The notes under the pieces: model-generated
What the model saw: only the letters and a program-made list of their open reading frames with translations
Told to the model about the DNA's origin: nothing
Databases searched by the model: none
Translations under genes and position numbers: made by a program
In this document: positions 44,184 through 53,308 of the stretch, piece by piece
How positions within the stretch are numbered: the first letter of the stretch is position 1
Layout: each line of letters starts with the position of its first letter
Source of the DNA: Pseudomonas alliivorans
Lineage (GTDB): Bacteria > Pseudomonadota > Gammaproteobacteria > Pseudomonadales > Pseudomonadaceae
NCBI RefSeq assembly: GCF_017826695.1
Contig: NZ_JAFFZW010000003.1
Coordinates: 496,001 to 560,000, forward strand
Length of the DNA: 64,000 nt
Direction of reading: 5' to 3'

Positions 44184-45533
44184 ATGCTATTGATCCGGGT
44201 GTTTACTTGGGTTCAGGCGAGGAGACAGCCTCTTTTGTTACGTCCATCTGCTGCGCGACTGAGTCATTTTCTGCCGTCACTGGCCTTGTTGGTGGCGGGG
44301 CTGGCGGCTGCGTATGTCAAAGACCTGAACGTGTTCTTCACCTCGCTGTTCAACGTGCTGCCGACGCTGGTGCTGCTGTTGGGCGGTGCCTACTGTGGTG
44401 TCTATCGTCGTCAGCGCGAGCTGTTTCTGATGATCACCGTGTACATCGCCTATTACCTGCTCGACACACAGACCGACTATTACCGCGACTTCGGCAAGGT
44501 GCGTGAAGACGCTGCGGTGATCTTTCACCTGGTCTGCCTGCTGCTGCCGGTCCTCTACGGGCTTTACGCCGCGTGGGAGGAGCGCACGCATCTGTTTCAG
44601 GATCTGGTCGCACGGCTGGCGGTGCTGTTGGCCGTGGGCAGCGTGGCGCTGGGGCTCGAGCAAAGTTACCCAATGGCGTTGCAGACCTGGCTTGCCGACA
44701 TTCGCTGGCCTGCGCTGCATGGGGCGTGGATGAGCCTGATCCAGTTGTCGTATGCAATGTTCCTGATCTCGTTCGCGGTATTGCTCTGGCAGTACCTGGA
44801 AAAACCCAGACCATTGCACGCGGCGCAACTGGTCGGTCTGCTGGGTTTGTTCTGGGCGTTGCCCAAGACCTTCATCCTGCCGTTCACGCTGAATATTCTG
44901 TGCAGCCAGGTGATGCTGATGATCGCCGCCGCCGTTGCCCATGAGGCCTACCAGATGGCCTTCCGCGACGAGCTGACCGGCTTGCCCGGACGTCGTGCGC
45001 TGAACGAACGCCTGCAGCGTCTGGGGCGTAATTACGTGCTGGCGATGAGCGATGTCGATCACTTCAAGAAATTCAACGACACCCACGGCCACGACGTAGG
45101 CGATCAGGTGTTGCGCCTGGTGGCCAGCAAGCTGTCGAAGATCACCAACGGAGGCGGCAAAGCGTATCGCTATGGCGGTGAAGAGTTCGCCATCGTGTTT
45201 GCAGCAAAGACCATCGACGAGTGCCTGCCGCATCTGGAAGCGATTCGTGAATCCATCGCCAGTTACGAAATCCAGCTGCGCAACAAGGACAGCCGGCCGC
45301 AGGACGACCAGCAAGGCCGACAACGTCGCAGCGGCGCACACACCGGCACTGTGTCAGTCACGGTCAGCATCGGTGTGGCGGAGCGTCAGCCGGAGCATCG
45401 CACGCCTGAAGAAGTGCTCAAGGCCGCTGACCAGGCGCTCTACGCCGCTAAGGGCGCAGGGCGCAATTGCGTGATTTCCCACCAGCAGCAGAGTCGGCGT
45501 GGAGCCGTGCGCACCACCGAAGCGGCTACCTGA
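44184..45533 (+). CDS. Membrane-bound diguanylate cyclase
   Basis: 449 aa from the ATG at 44184 (AAGG box); the upstream frame to 44157 is unlikely. Residues 1-265 hold about seven hydrophobic helices forming a membrane sensor of unknown input. The GGDEF domain (about 270-435) has the intact active site YRYGGEEFAIVF and metal/substrate residues MSDVDHFKKFNDTHGHDVGD, so cyclic-di-GMP synthesis is expected. An unusual basic/Gln-rich insertion (QDDQQGRQRRSGA) separates the GGEEF strand from the last part. No allosteric RxxD site is evident before GGEEF. It lies between the two acyl-CoA dehydrogenase genes. Confidence 0.9.
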   Translation: MLLIRVFTWVQARRQPLLLRPSAARLSHFLPSLALLVAGLAAAYVKDLNVFFTSLFNVLPTLVLLLGGAYCGVYRRQRELFLMITVYIAYYLLDTQTDYYRDFGKVREDAAVIFHLVCLLLPVLYGLYAAWEERTHLFQDLVARLAVLLAVGSVALGLEQSYPMALQTWLADIRWPALHGAWMSLIQLSYAMFLISFAVLLWQYLEKPRPLHAAQLVGLLGLFWALPKTFILPFTLNILCSQVMLMIAAAVAHEAYQMAFRDELTGLPGRRALNERLQRLGRNYVLAMSDVDHFKKFNDTHGHDVGDQVLRLVASKLSKITNGGGKAYRYGGEEFAIVFAAKTIDECLPHLEAIRESIASYEIQLRNKDSRPQDDQQGRQRRSGAHTGTVSVTVSIGVAERQPEHRTPEEVLKAADQALYAAKGAGRNCVISHQQQSRRGAVRTTEAAT

Positions 45534-45701
45534 GAAAACGTTTCTGACCAGTGACCTGTTATGACTTAATGGTCACGACACGACCCTATGTGTCTGAAAT
45601 GTTGTTCGGGTAGACTCGTGCCTATCGACGGCTGATCCGTGTTTCCGACCGCAACGAATCAGCATTTACAGGTCTCTCGCTCCGTGTTCACGAGGTTTGC
45701 C

Positions 45702-47480
45702 ATGGCTGATTACAAAGCGCCGCTGCGCGATATGCGCTTCGTCCTCAATGAAGTGTTCGAGGTTTCCAGACTCTGGGCTCAACTGCCGGCACTGGCTGAA
45801 ACGGTTGATGCCGAGACCGTCGAAGCCATTCTTGAAGAAGCAGGCAAAGTCACCAGCAAGACCATCGCGCCACTGAGCCGCAATGGTGACGAGGAAGGCT
45901 GTCACTGGAAGGACACCGTCGTGACCACGCCTGCGGGGTTCCCCGAAGCCTATCGCACCTATGCCGAAGGCGGCTGGGTCGGCGTTGGTGGCAATCCTGA
46001 TTTCGGCGGGATGGGCATGCCCAAGGTGGTCTCGGCTCAGGTCGAGGAAATGCTCAACTCCGCCAGTCTGGCGTTCGGTCTGTATCCGATGCTGACGTCC
46101 GGTGCCTGTGTCTCGATCAACACTCACGCCACCGAAGAACTGAAGGCCAAATTCCTGCCGAACATGTATTCAGGCGTGTGGTGCGGTTCCATGTGCCTGA
46201 CCGAAGCTCATGCCGGTACCGACCTGGGCATCATTCGCACCAGAGCCGAGCCGCAGAACGACGGCTCCTATAAGATCACCGGCAGCAAGATTTTCATCAC
46301 CGGTGGCGAGCACGATCTGACCGAAAACATCATTCATCTGGTTCTTGCCAAGCTGCCGGATGCACCTGCAGGTCCCAAAGGCATTTCGCTGTTCCTAGTG
46401 CCCAAGTTCATGGTCGGCGACGACGGCAGTGTCGGTGAGCGCAACACCGTGAGCTGTGGCTCCATCGAGCACAAGATGGGTATCCAGGCTTCGGCCACGT
46501 GCGTGATGAACTTCGATGACGCGGTCGGTTACCTGATCGGCGAGCCCAACAAGGGGCTGGCGGCGATGTTCACCATGATGAACTACGAACGTCTGGGTGT
46601 CGGCATTCAGGGGCTCGCGTCGGGCGTGCGCTCGTACCAGAACGCGGTTGAATACGCCCTCGACCGCCTGCAAAGCCGTGCGCCGACCGGTGCGCAGAAC
46701 AAGGACAAGGCCGCTGATCCAATCATCGTCCATCCTGACGTGCGGCGCATGCTGCTGACCATGAAGGCGTTCAATGAAGGTGGTCGTGCGTTTTCCAGCT
46801 ACGTCGCCCTGCAACTGGATATCGCCAAGTTCAGCGAAGACGACGCGGATCGCAAACGCGCTGACGACCTGGTCGCCCTGCTGACGCCGGTTGCCAAGGC
46901 GTTCCTGACCGATGTTGGCCTGGAGACCACTGTGCATGGGCAGCAGATCTTCGGCGGCCACGGCTACATTCGCGAATGGGGCCAGGAGCAACTGGTGCGC
47001 GATGTGCGCATTACCCAGATCTACGAAGGCACCAATGGTATTCAGGCGCTGGATCTGGTGGGCCGCAAGATCGTGGGGTCGGGGGGCGCGTTCTACCAGT
47101 TGTTCTCGGAGGAAGTGCGTCAGTTCATCGCCGCTTCGGACAGCTCGCTCGGCGAGTTCACACGCCCGCTGGCTTCGGCACTGGACATGCTGGATGAGCT
47201 GACCAACTGGGTTCTGGACCGTTCGCGCAGCAATCCCAATGAGATCGGTGCCGCTTCTGTGGAATATCTGCACCTGTTTGGCTACACCGCCTATGCCTAC
47301 ATGTGGGCGATGATGGCCAAGGCCGCTGTGGGCAAGGAGGCGCAGGAAGATTTCTACGCGAGCAAGGTGGGCACGGCACGTTTCTACTTCGCCCGTCTGC
47401 TGCCGCGCATCCACTCGTTGAATGCCTCGGTGCGCGCGGGTAGCGAGTCATTGTTCCTGCTGGAGGCTGATCAGTTTTGA
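45702..47480 (+). CDS. Acyl-CoA dehydrogenase, long form (second of two)
   Basis: 592 aa from the ATG at 45702 (GAGG box); a frame extension to 45639 is not supported. It is a paralogue of the gene at 42132 along its whole length, sharing [13 protein letters not shown] at the start, MCLTEAHAGTDLGIIRTRAE, KIFITGGEHDL, QIFGGHGYIREWG and ITQIYEGTNGIQALDL. Beta-oxidation step one. No PsrA box of good fit was found upstream; only an AAACGTTT palindrome right after the cyclase stop. Confidence 0.93.
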   Translation: MADYKAPLRDMRFVLNEVFEVSRLWAQLPALAETVDAETVEAILEEAGKVTSKTIAPLSRNGDEEGCHWKDTVVTTPAGFPEAYRTYAEGGWVGVGGNPDFGGMGMPKVVSAQVEEMLNSASLAFGLYPMLTSGACVSINTHATEELKAKFLPNMYSGVWCGSMCLTEAHAGTDLGIIRTRAEPQNDGSYKITGSKIFITGGEHDLTENIIHLVLAKLPDAPAGPKGISLFLVPKFMVGDDGSVGERNTVSCGSIEHKMGIQASATCVMNFDDAVGYLIGEPNKGLAAMFTMMNYERLGVGIQGLASGVRSYQNAVEYALDRLQSRAPTGAQNKDKAADPIIVHPDVRRMLLTMKAFNEGGRAFSSYVALQLDIAKFSEDDADRKRADDLVALLTPVAKAFLTDVGLETTVHGQQIFGGHGYIREWGQEQLVRDVRITQIYEGTNGIQALDLVGRKIVGSGGAFYQLFSEEVRQFIAASDSSLGEFTRPLASALDMLDELTNWVLDRSRSNPNEIGAASVEYLHLFGYTAYAYMWAMMAKAAVGKEAQEDFYASKVGTARFYFARLLPRIHSLNASVRAGSESLFLLEADQF

Positions 47481-47493
47481 AACAGTAGCGGCG

Positions 47494-47511
47494 TGTAAGC
47501 ATTTGCTTACA
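47494..47511. promoter_or_regulatory. GacA upstream activating sequence
   Basis: TGTAAG-CATTTG-CTTACA at 47494-47511 matches exactly the TGTAAG-N6-CTTACA box through which GacA activates rsm small RNA genes; the flanking bases extend the palindrome (CGGCG...CGCCG, 47489-47516). It lies about 60-75 bp before the predicted sRNA start. Confidence 0.85.
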
Positions 47512-47567
47512 CGCCGTGCTGCCATTTGGCCTCTTCCTTTAATTCGGATCCAAAGTTACTCTAAATC

Positions 47568-47694
47568 CATGGACGTAGCGCAGGATGCGCAATCAAACAT
47601 AACAGGGACACGTAGGGAAGCCTGCCAGGATGGTGGGACGAAAGGGATGTCAGGGAAACAGTCTGGAAAACCTCGCTTCGGCGGGGTTTTCTTT
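47568..47694 (+). ncRNA. Rsm-family regulatory sRNA (RsmX/RsmY type)
   Basis: No protein gene is present, but the 120-nt stretch has nine GGA motifs (47571, 47583, 47606, 47616, 47628, 47636, 47645, 47654, 47665). The second sits in a GCGCA-GGA-TGCGC hairpin loop and another in CCA-GGA-TGG, and several have the A(N)GGA form bound by CsrA/RsmA proteins. A Rho-independent terminator follows: AAAACCTCGC, loop TTCG, GCGGGGTTTT (47667-47690), then CTTT. A perfect GacA box lies upstream. The RNA would sequester RsmA/RsmE and relieve repression of secondary metabolism and virulence. The exact 5' end and which paralogue (several rsmX genes exist in P. syringae) are not known. Confidence 0.82.
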
Positions 47695-47859
47695 GTGCGC
47701 GTGTTTTATATCCCTCGCCTTGCACGGGCGTTTTCAACGTTCACCCCAAGGATTTGGCCAAAGAATACTGGCGCCGTGCCAGAGCGGGTTGAACCCTCAT
47801 GGATGCCCAGGGTCGATTAGCTGTATGGCCAATCAGAGCCAATCACTCAGGAGCTTTCC

Positions 47860-48021
47860 ATGGACATCATTCGTATCATCTTCGCCATTCTGCTGCCCCC
47901 GGTGGGCGTGTTCATGCAAGTGGGTCTGGGCGGCGCTTTCTGGCTGAATATTCTGCTGACCCTGTTCGGCTACATCCCCGGCATCATCCACGCGATCTAC
48001 ATCATCGTTTCGCGTAAGTAA
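47860..48021 (+). CDS. Pmp3/YqaE (UPF0057) small membrane protein
   Basis: 53 aa; ATG at 47860 with AGGAG at 7 bases. The protein is almost entirely two hydrophobic helices (MDIIRIIFAILLPPVGVFMQ and FWLNILLTLFGYIPGIIHAI), with the family pattern LPPxGVFxQVG...NILLTLxGYIPGIIHAxYII. Homologues are stress-induced proteins that influence membrane potential and cation leakage. Monocistronic downstream of the sRNA; region 47695-47859 shows nothing else. Confidence 0.9.
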   Translation: MDIIRIIFAILLPPVGVFMQVGLGGAFWLNILLTLFGYIPGIIHAIYIIVSRK

Positions 48022-48048
48022 GCAGTCAGCGCTGTAACGTGCTGCGGT

Positions 48049-48075
48049 TGATCGTTCCCTGCGCGGGAACGATCA
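48049..48075. terminator. Hairpin between convergent YqaE and S9 peptidase genes
   Basis: TGATCGTTCCC (48049-48059), loop TGCGC, GGGAACGATCA (48065-48075): an 11-bp perfect stem. It belongs to the GTTCCC/GGGAAC intergenic repeat class seen also at 33083 and probably stops transcription from both sides. It overlaps the stop of the peptidase gene. Confidence 0.65.
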
Positions 48076-49905
48076 TACGGCGCCATCCAGAACATCCCGG
48101 TAAAATCGCCACTCCTTTTCCAGCGCGTCTGCCAGGTTGGCCGCCTTGCGGAAGCCATGGTATTCGTCCGGATAAAAGTGTCCTTCGGCCTTGATGCCCT
48201 TGTCCTGCAGAGCCTTGAGCATGTCGCGGGTCTGCGCCGGGACCACGACTGCATCCAGTTCGCCCTGAAAAAAGATCACCGGTACGCTGATGCGGTCAGC
48301 GTGCAGCAGCGGTGTTCTTGCCTCGTAGCGCGCGATGTCTTCGACCGGGTCGCCGATCAGCCAGTCCAGGTAATCGCCTTCGAACTTGTGAGTCGCCCTT
48401 GCCAGTGCAACCGGGTCGCTGACGCCATACAGACTGGCGCCCGCTCTGAAAACCTTCTGAAACGCCAATGCGCACAGGGTTGTGTAGCCACCGGCGCTGC
48501 CGCCACGGATGAACGCCTGATTCGCGTCGATCAAGCCCCTGTCGGCCAGATGGGCAACGACGGCACAGGCGTCCTCGACATCCGCCACGCCCCAGGTCAG
48601 GTGCAGGGCCTGGCGATACTCACGACCGTAGCCCGTGCTGCCCCGATAGTTGAGGTCGGCAACGGCGAAACCGCGATGGGTCCAGTATTGAATACGTGGG
48701 TCCAGCACCGGATAGCACGCCGAGGTCGGACCGCCGTGAATGAACACCACCAGTGGCGGGTTTTCTGCGCCGGTCATGGCCGGATAGAAATATCCGTAAG
48801 CCTCGGCATTGCCGCTCGGGTAGCACAACGGCTCCGGGCTACTGATTTGCTCGGGTGGCAGCGGCGATGTCCCTCCGGCCACAACCTGCACGCTGTTGTC
48901 GGCACGCGAAATCGCCAGCACCGCCGATGTGCTGACGGCTGACGCGGCGATGCAATAGATGTATTCCTCGTCCAGTGCCAGGCTGCGAAAACGGCTGTAA
49001 CCGGCGCTGAAGTCGGTGATCGAACCCTCGGTGTCGCTCAGGCCCAGAATGCCCGAGCCGTCTTGCGACCAAGTGGCGAGAAAACCATCGCTGAGCGGGA
49101 GCCATGTACACCCGCCCAACTGCCAGGGTGCTGGCGAATGGTCCGCTGCCGCCGCTTTCAAGGGCGCGAATCCAGACGCCGTCTCGCTCCAGGGCTGCCA
49201 GAATCCGGCCCGGTCTGTCAGGCAATACAAACGGCCCTGCGCATCGAAGCGCGGCTGCTGCAAGGATTCTTCTGCGTCATCGCCCGCGATGCACAGCGGC
49301 TGGCCCCAACTGCCGTCATCCTGCCTGGCCGCGCACATCAGTCGCGTGACCGTCCATGGCTGATGCGGACGCTGCCACTCGACCCAGGCCAGTCGCCCGC
49401 CATCGGCGCTGACCACTGGCGAGGCATAGAAGTCTGCGCCTTCGGCCAGCAGCACACGCTGCCCGTCAGCCACATCGATGCTCACCAGTCGATGGGTTTT
49501 ATGGTCTTCTTCAACGGCAAGGATCTGGCCATTGGTATGGAACACGCCGCCGTAGCGTTTATCCCCTTGGGTCAACGACACCGGTGTGCTGCCATCCAGA
49601 GGCTGACGATACAGCTGCTGGTCGCGCTCGTTGACGAACACCACCGCGTCATCGGCCAGGCAGAACGATCCTCCGCCGTACTCATACACCCGGCTGCGCA
49701 CGCTGAAGCCATCGGGCGTCAGGCAGCGCGTATCGCCCGCGTACCATTGCCAGATGCGGCAAGCGCCGTCTTCAGGGCGGAATTCGTTCCAGAACAGACC
49801 TGCCGAACTGACATCCAGTTCGGCGAAGTCCACGCCTGCAGCGACGGCCTGGGCGGCGGAAAGCGGCTCAGGAAGATTTGGCGATGAGTCGTGAGTTTCG
49901 TTCAT
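48073..49905 (-). CDS. S9-family prolyl-oligopeptidase-like serine peptidase at the end of the pqq operon
   Basis: 610 aa. An N-terminal beta-propeller of about 350 residues is followed by the alpha/beta hydrolase with oxyanion region [16 protein letters not shown], nucleophile Ser in [12 protein letters not shown], Asp in [10 protein letters not shown] and His in PDEYHGFRK. The start overlaps the 3' end of pqqE by 38 bp. A role in trimming PqqA or its cleavage products beside PqqF is plausible, since some pseudomonad pqq operons carry such a peptidase (named PqqM or PqqH in places), but the sequence does not prove it. Confidence 0.85.
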   Translation of the reverse strand: MNETHDSSPNLPEPLSAAQAVAAGVDFAELDVSSAGLFWNEFRPEDGACRIWQWYAGDTRCLTPDGFSVRSRVYEYGGGSFCLADDAVVFVNERDQQLYRQPLDGSTPVSLTQGDKRYGGVFHTNGQILAVEEDHKTHRLVSIDVADGQRVLLAEGADFYASPVVSADGGRLAWVEWQRPHQPWTVTRLMCAARQDDGSWGQPLCIAGDDAEESLQQPRFDAQGRLYCLTDRAGFWQPWSETASGFAPLKAAAADHSPAPWQLGGCTWLPLSDGFLATWSQDGSGILGLSDTEGSITDFSAGYSRFRSLALDEEYIYCIAASAVSTSAVLAISRADNSVQVVAGGTSPLPPEQISSPEPLCYPSGNAEAYGYFYPAMTGAENPPLVVFIHGGPTSACYPVLDPRIQYWTHRGFAVADLNYRGSTGYGREYRQALHLTWGVADVEDACAVVAHLADRGLIDANQAFIRGGSAGGYTTLCALAFQKVFRAGASLYGVSDPVALARATHKFEGDYLDWLIGDPVEDIARYEARTPLLHADRISVPVIFFQGELDAVVVPAQTRDMLKALQDKGIKAEGHFYPDEYHGFRKAANLADALEKEWRFYRDVLDGAV

Positions 49906-51028
49906 TGCGGAAGGCCAGCTCTTCGATGGTTTGGGTGGCAGTCTCGGATTCGTCGCGAGCCTGCGTGATCATCCCGTGGTGCTGGGACTTGCTGCACACC
50001 GGATCGGCATTGGCGGCGTCGCCGGTCAGCATGAACGCCTGGCAGCGGCAGCCGCCGAAGTCCTTTTCCTTCTCATCGCAGGACCGGCAAGGCTCGGGCA
50101 TCCAGTCGTAGCCGCGAAAGCGGTTGAAGCCGAACGAGTCGTACCAGATGTGCTGCATGCTGTGCTCGCGCACATTGGGAAACTGGATCGGCATCTGGCG
50201 CGCGCCGTGGCACGGCAGGGCAGTGCCGTCGGGTGTCACGGTCAGGAAGATACTGCCCCAGCCGTTCATACAAGCCTTGGGGCGTTCCTCGTAATAATCT
50301 GGAGTGACGAAAATCAGCTTGCACGGATGATTTTCCGCTTCCAGCTGTTCACGGTATTGATTGGTGACGGCCTCGGCGCGCACCAACTGATCCTTGGTCG
50401 GCAACAGGCCGATGCGGTTCAGGTGCGCCCAACCGTAGAACTGACAGGTTGCCAGCTCGACAAAATCCGCCTCAAGGGCCAGACAGAGTTCGATGATCTT
50501 GTCGATTTTGTCGATGTTATGCCGATGGGTGACGAAGTTCAGCACCATCGGGTAGCCGTGCTTCTTCACGGCGCGGGCCATTTCCAGCTTCTGCGCGAAG
50601 GCTTTCTTCGAGCCGGCAAGCATGTTGTTCACCTGCTCATCGCTGGCCTGAAAGCTGATCTGGATATGGTCCAGCCCGGCTTCCTTGAACGCGATGATTT
50701 TCTCTTCGGTCAGGCCGATCCCGGAAGTGATCAGGTTGGTGTAATAGCCCAGCCGGCGCGCCTCGGCGATCAGTTCGGCCAAGTCCTGACGCACCAGCGG
50801 TTCGCCGCCGGAGAAGCCGATCTGCGCGGCGCCCATCTGCCGGGCTTCCTGCATCACCTTGAACCACTGCTCGGTGGTCAGCTCCTGACCCTGTTTCGCG
50901 AAATCGAGCGGGTTCGAGCAATACGGGCATTGCAGCGGGCAGCGATAGGTCAGTTCGGCCAGCAGCCACAGCGGCAGGCCGGTTTCCGGCCTGGGCGGTA
51001 TCAGTGGGCTGGAGGTTGCGAGTGTCAT
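49868..51028 (-). CDS. pqqE: PqqA peptide cyclase (radical SAM)
   Basis: 386 aa from the ATG at 51028, one base after pqqD; a TTG at 51037 is possible. Radical SAM Cys cluster in [16 protein letters not shown]-type Cys set near the C-terminus ([20 protein letters not shown]). It links Glu16 and Tyr20 of PqqA, the first step of PQQ synthesis, working with PqqD. Confidence 0.96.
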   Translation of the reverse strand: MTLATSSPLIPPRPETGLPLWLLAELTYRCPLQCPYCSNPLDFAKQGQELTTEQWFKVMQEARQMGAAQIGFSGGEPLVRQDLAELIAEARRLGYYTNLITSGIGLTEEKIIAFKEAGLDHIQISFQASDEQVNNMLAGSKKAFAQKLEMARAVKKHGYPMVLNFVTHRHNIDKIDKIIELCLALEADFVELATCQFYGWAHLNRIGLLPTKDQLVRAEAVTNQYREQLEAENHPCKLIFVTPDYYEERPKACMNGWGSIFLTVTPDGTALPCHGARQMPIQFPNVREHSMQHIWYDSFGFNRFRGYDWMPEPCRSCDEKEKDFGGCRCQAFMLTGDAANADPVCSKSQHHGMITQARDESETATQTIEELAFRNERNSRLIAKSS

Positions 51029-51029
51029 G

Positions 51030-51344
51030 TCAGTCAAGAGTGATCCAGTGTTTTTCCTGGGCGACCTTCATGAAGTCATCGACGTCCATGCCCAGTTCAG
51101 GAACGTTGGGGAATTTGTGCTCCAGTTCCTGAATGATGGCGGCGACCGTTCGCTGTCCATCGATCAGACCGCCGATCCAGCCGGCACTGTCGTTGAGCTT
51201 GATCATGCCTTCGGGGTACAGCAGCACATTGCCGTTCTGAGCCGGCTCGAACTGGAAGCGATAGCCCTGGCGCCACTTGGGGACCTTGTTGCGAAATGCC
51301 AGGCGTTCCGGGTTCGAATTATCGTTGTGGGGATGAACGTTCAT
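51030..51344 (-). CDS. pqqD: PqqA-binding chaperone
   Basis: 104 aa; ATG overlaps the pqqC stop (ATGA). Family blocks [33 protein letters not shown] and the C-terminal [15 protein letters not shown] are present. It presents PqqA to PqqE. Confidence 0.96.
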   Translation of the reverse strand: MNVHPHNDNSNPERLAFRNKVPKWRQGYRFQFEPAQNGNVLLYPEGMIKLNDSAGWIGGLIDGQRTVAAIIQELEHKFPNVPELGMDVDDFMKVAQEKHWITLD

Positions 51345-52096
51345 AGCGCGATTCCCTTATGCCAGACCCTCTGGTCTGTGACGCTGTGGTAGGGCGGGCG
51401 GTTCAATTCATAAGCCATGGACATCGCATCAAGCATGCTCCACAGAATATCGAGCTTGAACTGCAGGATCTCCAGCATGCGCTGCTGGCCTTCATACGTA
51501 GTGTAGTGCTGCAGCGTGATGGCGAGACCGTGTTCCACATCACGACGTGCCTGACCCAGACGCGTGCGGAAATACTCGTAACCGGCGGGGTCGATCCACG
51601 GGTAGTGCTGCGGCCAGCTGTCCAGACGCGACTGGTGAATCTGCGGCGCGAACAGCTCGGTCAGCGAACTGCTGGCCGCTTCTTGCCAGTTGGCGCGGCG
51701 GGCAAAGTTCACATAGGCATCGACGGCAAAACGCACGCCCGGCAGCACCAGCTCTTGCGAGCGCAGCTGATCCGGGTCCAGCCCCACGGCCTGACCCAGT
51801 CGCAGCCAGGCTTCGATGCCGCCGTCTTCACCGGGGGCGCCGTCATGGTCGAGCAGGCGCTGAATCCACTCGCGGCGAATCTCTCGGTCCGGGCAGTTGG
51901 CCAGAATCGCGGCGTCCTTGAGCGGAATGTTCACCTGATAGTAGAAGCGGTTGGCGACCCAGCCCTGAATCTGCTCGCGGGTCGCACGGCCTTCGTACAT
52001 CGCCACATGATAGGGATGGTAGATGTGGTAATACGCGCCCTTGGCCCGCAGGGCCTGCTCGAATTCGGCGGGGGACAGCGCAGTGGCTTCGCTCAT
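51341..52096 (-). CDS. pqqC: Pyrroloquinoline-quinone synthase
   Basis: 251 aa from the ATG at 52096 (TTAGGAG box); the frame extends upstream inside pqqB and is not used. It is the cofactorless oxidase catalysing ring closure and the final eight-electron oxidation; active-site segments [21 protein letters not shown] and [17 protein letters not shown] are intact. Confidence 0.96.
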   Translation of the reverse strand: MSEATALSPAEFEQALRAKGAYYHIYHPYHVAMYEGRATREQIQGWVANRFYYQVNIPLKDAAILANCPDREIRREWIQRLLDHDGAPGEDGGIEAWLRLGQAVGLDPDQLRSQELVLPGVRFAVDAYVNFARRANWQEAASSSLTELFAPQIHQSRLDSWPQHYPWIDPAGYEYFRTRLGQARRDVEHGLAITLQHYTTYEGQQRMLEILQFKLDILWSMLDAMSMAYELNRPPYHSVTDQRVWHKGIAL

Positions 52097-52104
52097 GTCG
52101 GCTC

Positions 52105-53016
52105 CTAAAGCTCGATACTCATGCCATCGAAGGCGACTTCGACGTTGCGGCGGACCAGCTCGGCGCGCTCGTGAGAGTCTTCGTCGAGGATCGGGTTGGT
52201 GTTGTTGATGTGGATAAGCACCTTGCGCTGGGTTGGAAAGCCTTCCAGCACTTCGAGCATGCCGCCGGGACCGTTCTGAGCCAGATGGCCCATTTCCCGC
52301 CCGGTGCGAGTGCCCACGCCACGGCGCTGCATTTCGTCGTCGTCCCACATCGTGCCGTCGACCAGCAGGCAGTCGGCGTCGCGCATCTTCTCGGCCAGCG
52401 CTTCGTCGACCTTGCCCAGGCCCGGCGCGTAGAACAGCTTGCCGCCGGTGCGCGTGTCTTCCACCAGCAGACCGATATTGTCGCCCGGGTGCGGGTCGAA
52501 ACGGTGTGGCGAGTAGGGCGGCGCGGCACTGCGCAGCGGGAATGGCGTGAAGCGCAGGTTCGGGCAGGCCGGAATCACAAAACTGCCCTGCAACTCGATG
52601 CGGTTCCAGTTCAGACCGCCGTTCCAGTGCTTGAGCATTTCGAACAGTGGAAAACCGGTGCTGAGGTCTTCATGAACCATGTCGGTACACCATACCTGGT
52701 GCGGACAGCCTTCGCGCAGGCTCAACAGGCCCGTGGTGTGGTCGATCTGGCTGTCCATCAACACGATGGCGCTGATGCCCGTGTCACGCAGCGCCCGGCC
52801 CGGTTGCATCGGTGCGAAGCTCTGCAATTGAGCGCGAATATCCGGCGACGCGTTACACAGCACCCAATTCACGCCATCGTCGGACAGCGCGATAGACGAT
52901 TGGGTGCGCGCCTGCGCCCGCAGGCTGCCGTCACGAAAGCCTGCGCAGTTGACGCAGTTGCAGTTCCACTGGGGAAAACCACCACCGGCAGCGGAACCTA
53001 GAATCTGGATGTACAT
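52105..53016 (-). CDS. pqqB: PQQ biosynthesis protein PqqB (metallo-beta-lactamase fold)
   Basis: 303 aa. MBL-fold protein starting [21 protein letters not shown] with the Cys-rich segment NCNCVNC, and blocks [12 protein letters not shown] and HINNTNPIL. In the pathway it hydroxylates the tyrosine of the PqqA-derived dipeptide. It is separated from pqqA by a terminator, so its transcript depends on read-through. Confidence 0.96.
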   Translation of the reverse strand: MYIQILGSAAGGGFPQWNCNCVNCAGFRDGSLRAQARTQSSIALSDDGVNWVLCNASPDIRAQLQSFAPMQPGRALRDTGISAIVLMDSQIDHTTGLLSLREGCPHQVWCTDMVHEDLSTGFPLFEMLKHWNGGLNWNRIELQGSFVIPACPNLRFTPFPLRSAAPPYSPHRFDPHPGDNIGLLVEDTRTGGKLFYAPGLGKVDEALAEKMRDADCLLVDGTMWDDDEMQRRGVGTRTGREMGHLAQNGPGGMLEVLEGFPTQRKVLIHINNTNPILDEDSHERAELVRRNVEVAFDGMSIEL

Positions 53017-53066
53017 GTCAGCTCCCTACCACATGACCCGAAACAAAAAACAAAAGCAGCCTGACA

Positions 53067-53097
53067 ATAAAAAAAGCCCCGGCGAACCGAGGCTTTA
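53067..53097 (-). terminator. Rho-independent terminator/attenuator between pqqA and pqqB
   Basis: On the minus strand AAAGCCTCGG, loop TTCG, CCGGGGCTTT and then TTTTATT: a 10-bp stem with one G-T pair and a U-tract, 14 bases after the pqqA stop. It would let pqqA, needed in larger amounts as substrate, be transcribed more than pqqB-E. Confidence 0.9.
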
Positions 53098-53110
53098 CAG
53101 CGCACTGGAA

Positions 53111-53185
53111 TCAGCGGCTTGCGAAGTACATGGTGACTTCGAAACCGATGCGCAAATCAGTGTAAGCAGGTTTAGTCCACGACAT
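53111..53185 (-). CDS. pqqA: PQQ precursor peptide PqqA
   Basis: 24 aa: [20 protein letters not shown] then FASR. The cross-linked Glu16 and Tyr20 are in place (EVTMY). ATG at 53185 with AAGGAG at 7 bases. It is the substrate from which PQQ is made. Confidence 0.96.
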
Positions 53186-53308
53186 GGGAAAGCTCCTTCA
53201 GATAATGCTGCGGTTGGTGACTACATCTTAGTGCACGGGTAACGCCATACGTTCAGATGCTTAGGGAGCTATCTTACTCAATTTAACCAGCCCGAAGGGG
53301 CCAAATCT

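Noticed and set aside
47489..47516. Perfect 12-bp hairpin after the second acyl-CoA dehydrogenase, first read as a terminator.
   Set aside because: No T-tract, and its core is exactly the TGTAAG-N6-CTTACA GacA box upstream of an Rsm-like RNA.
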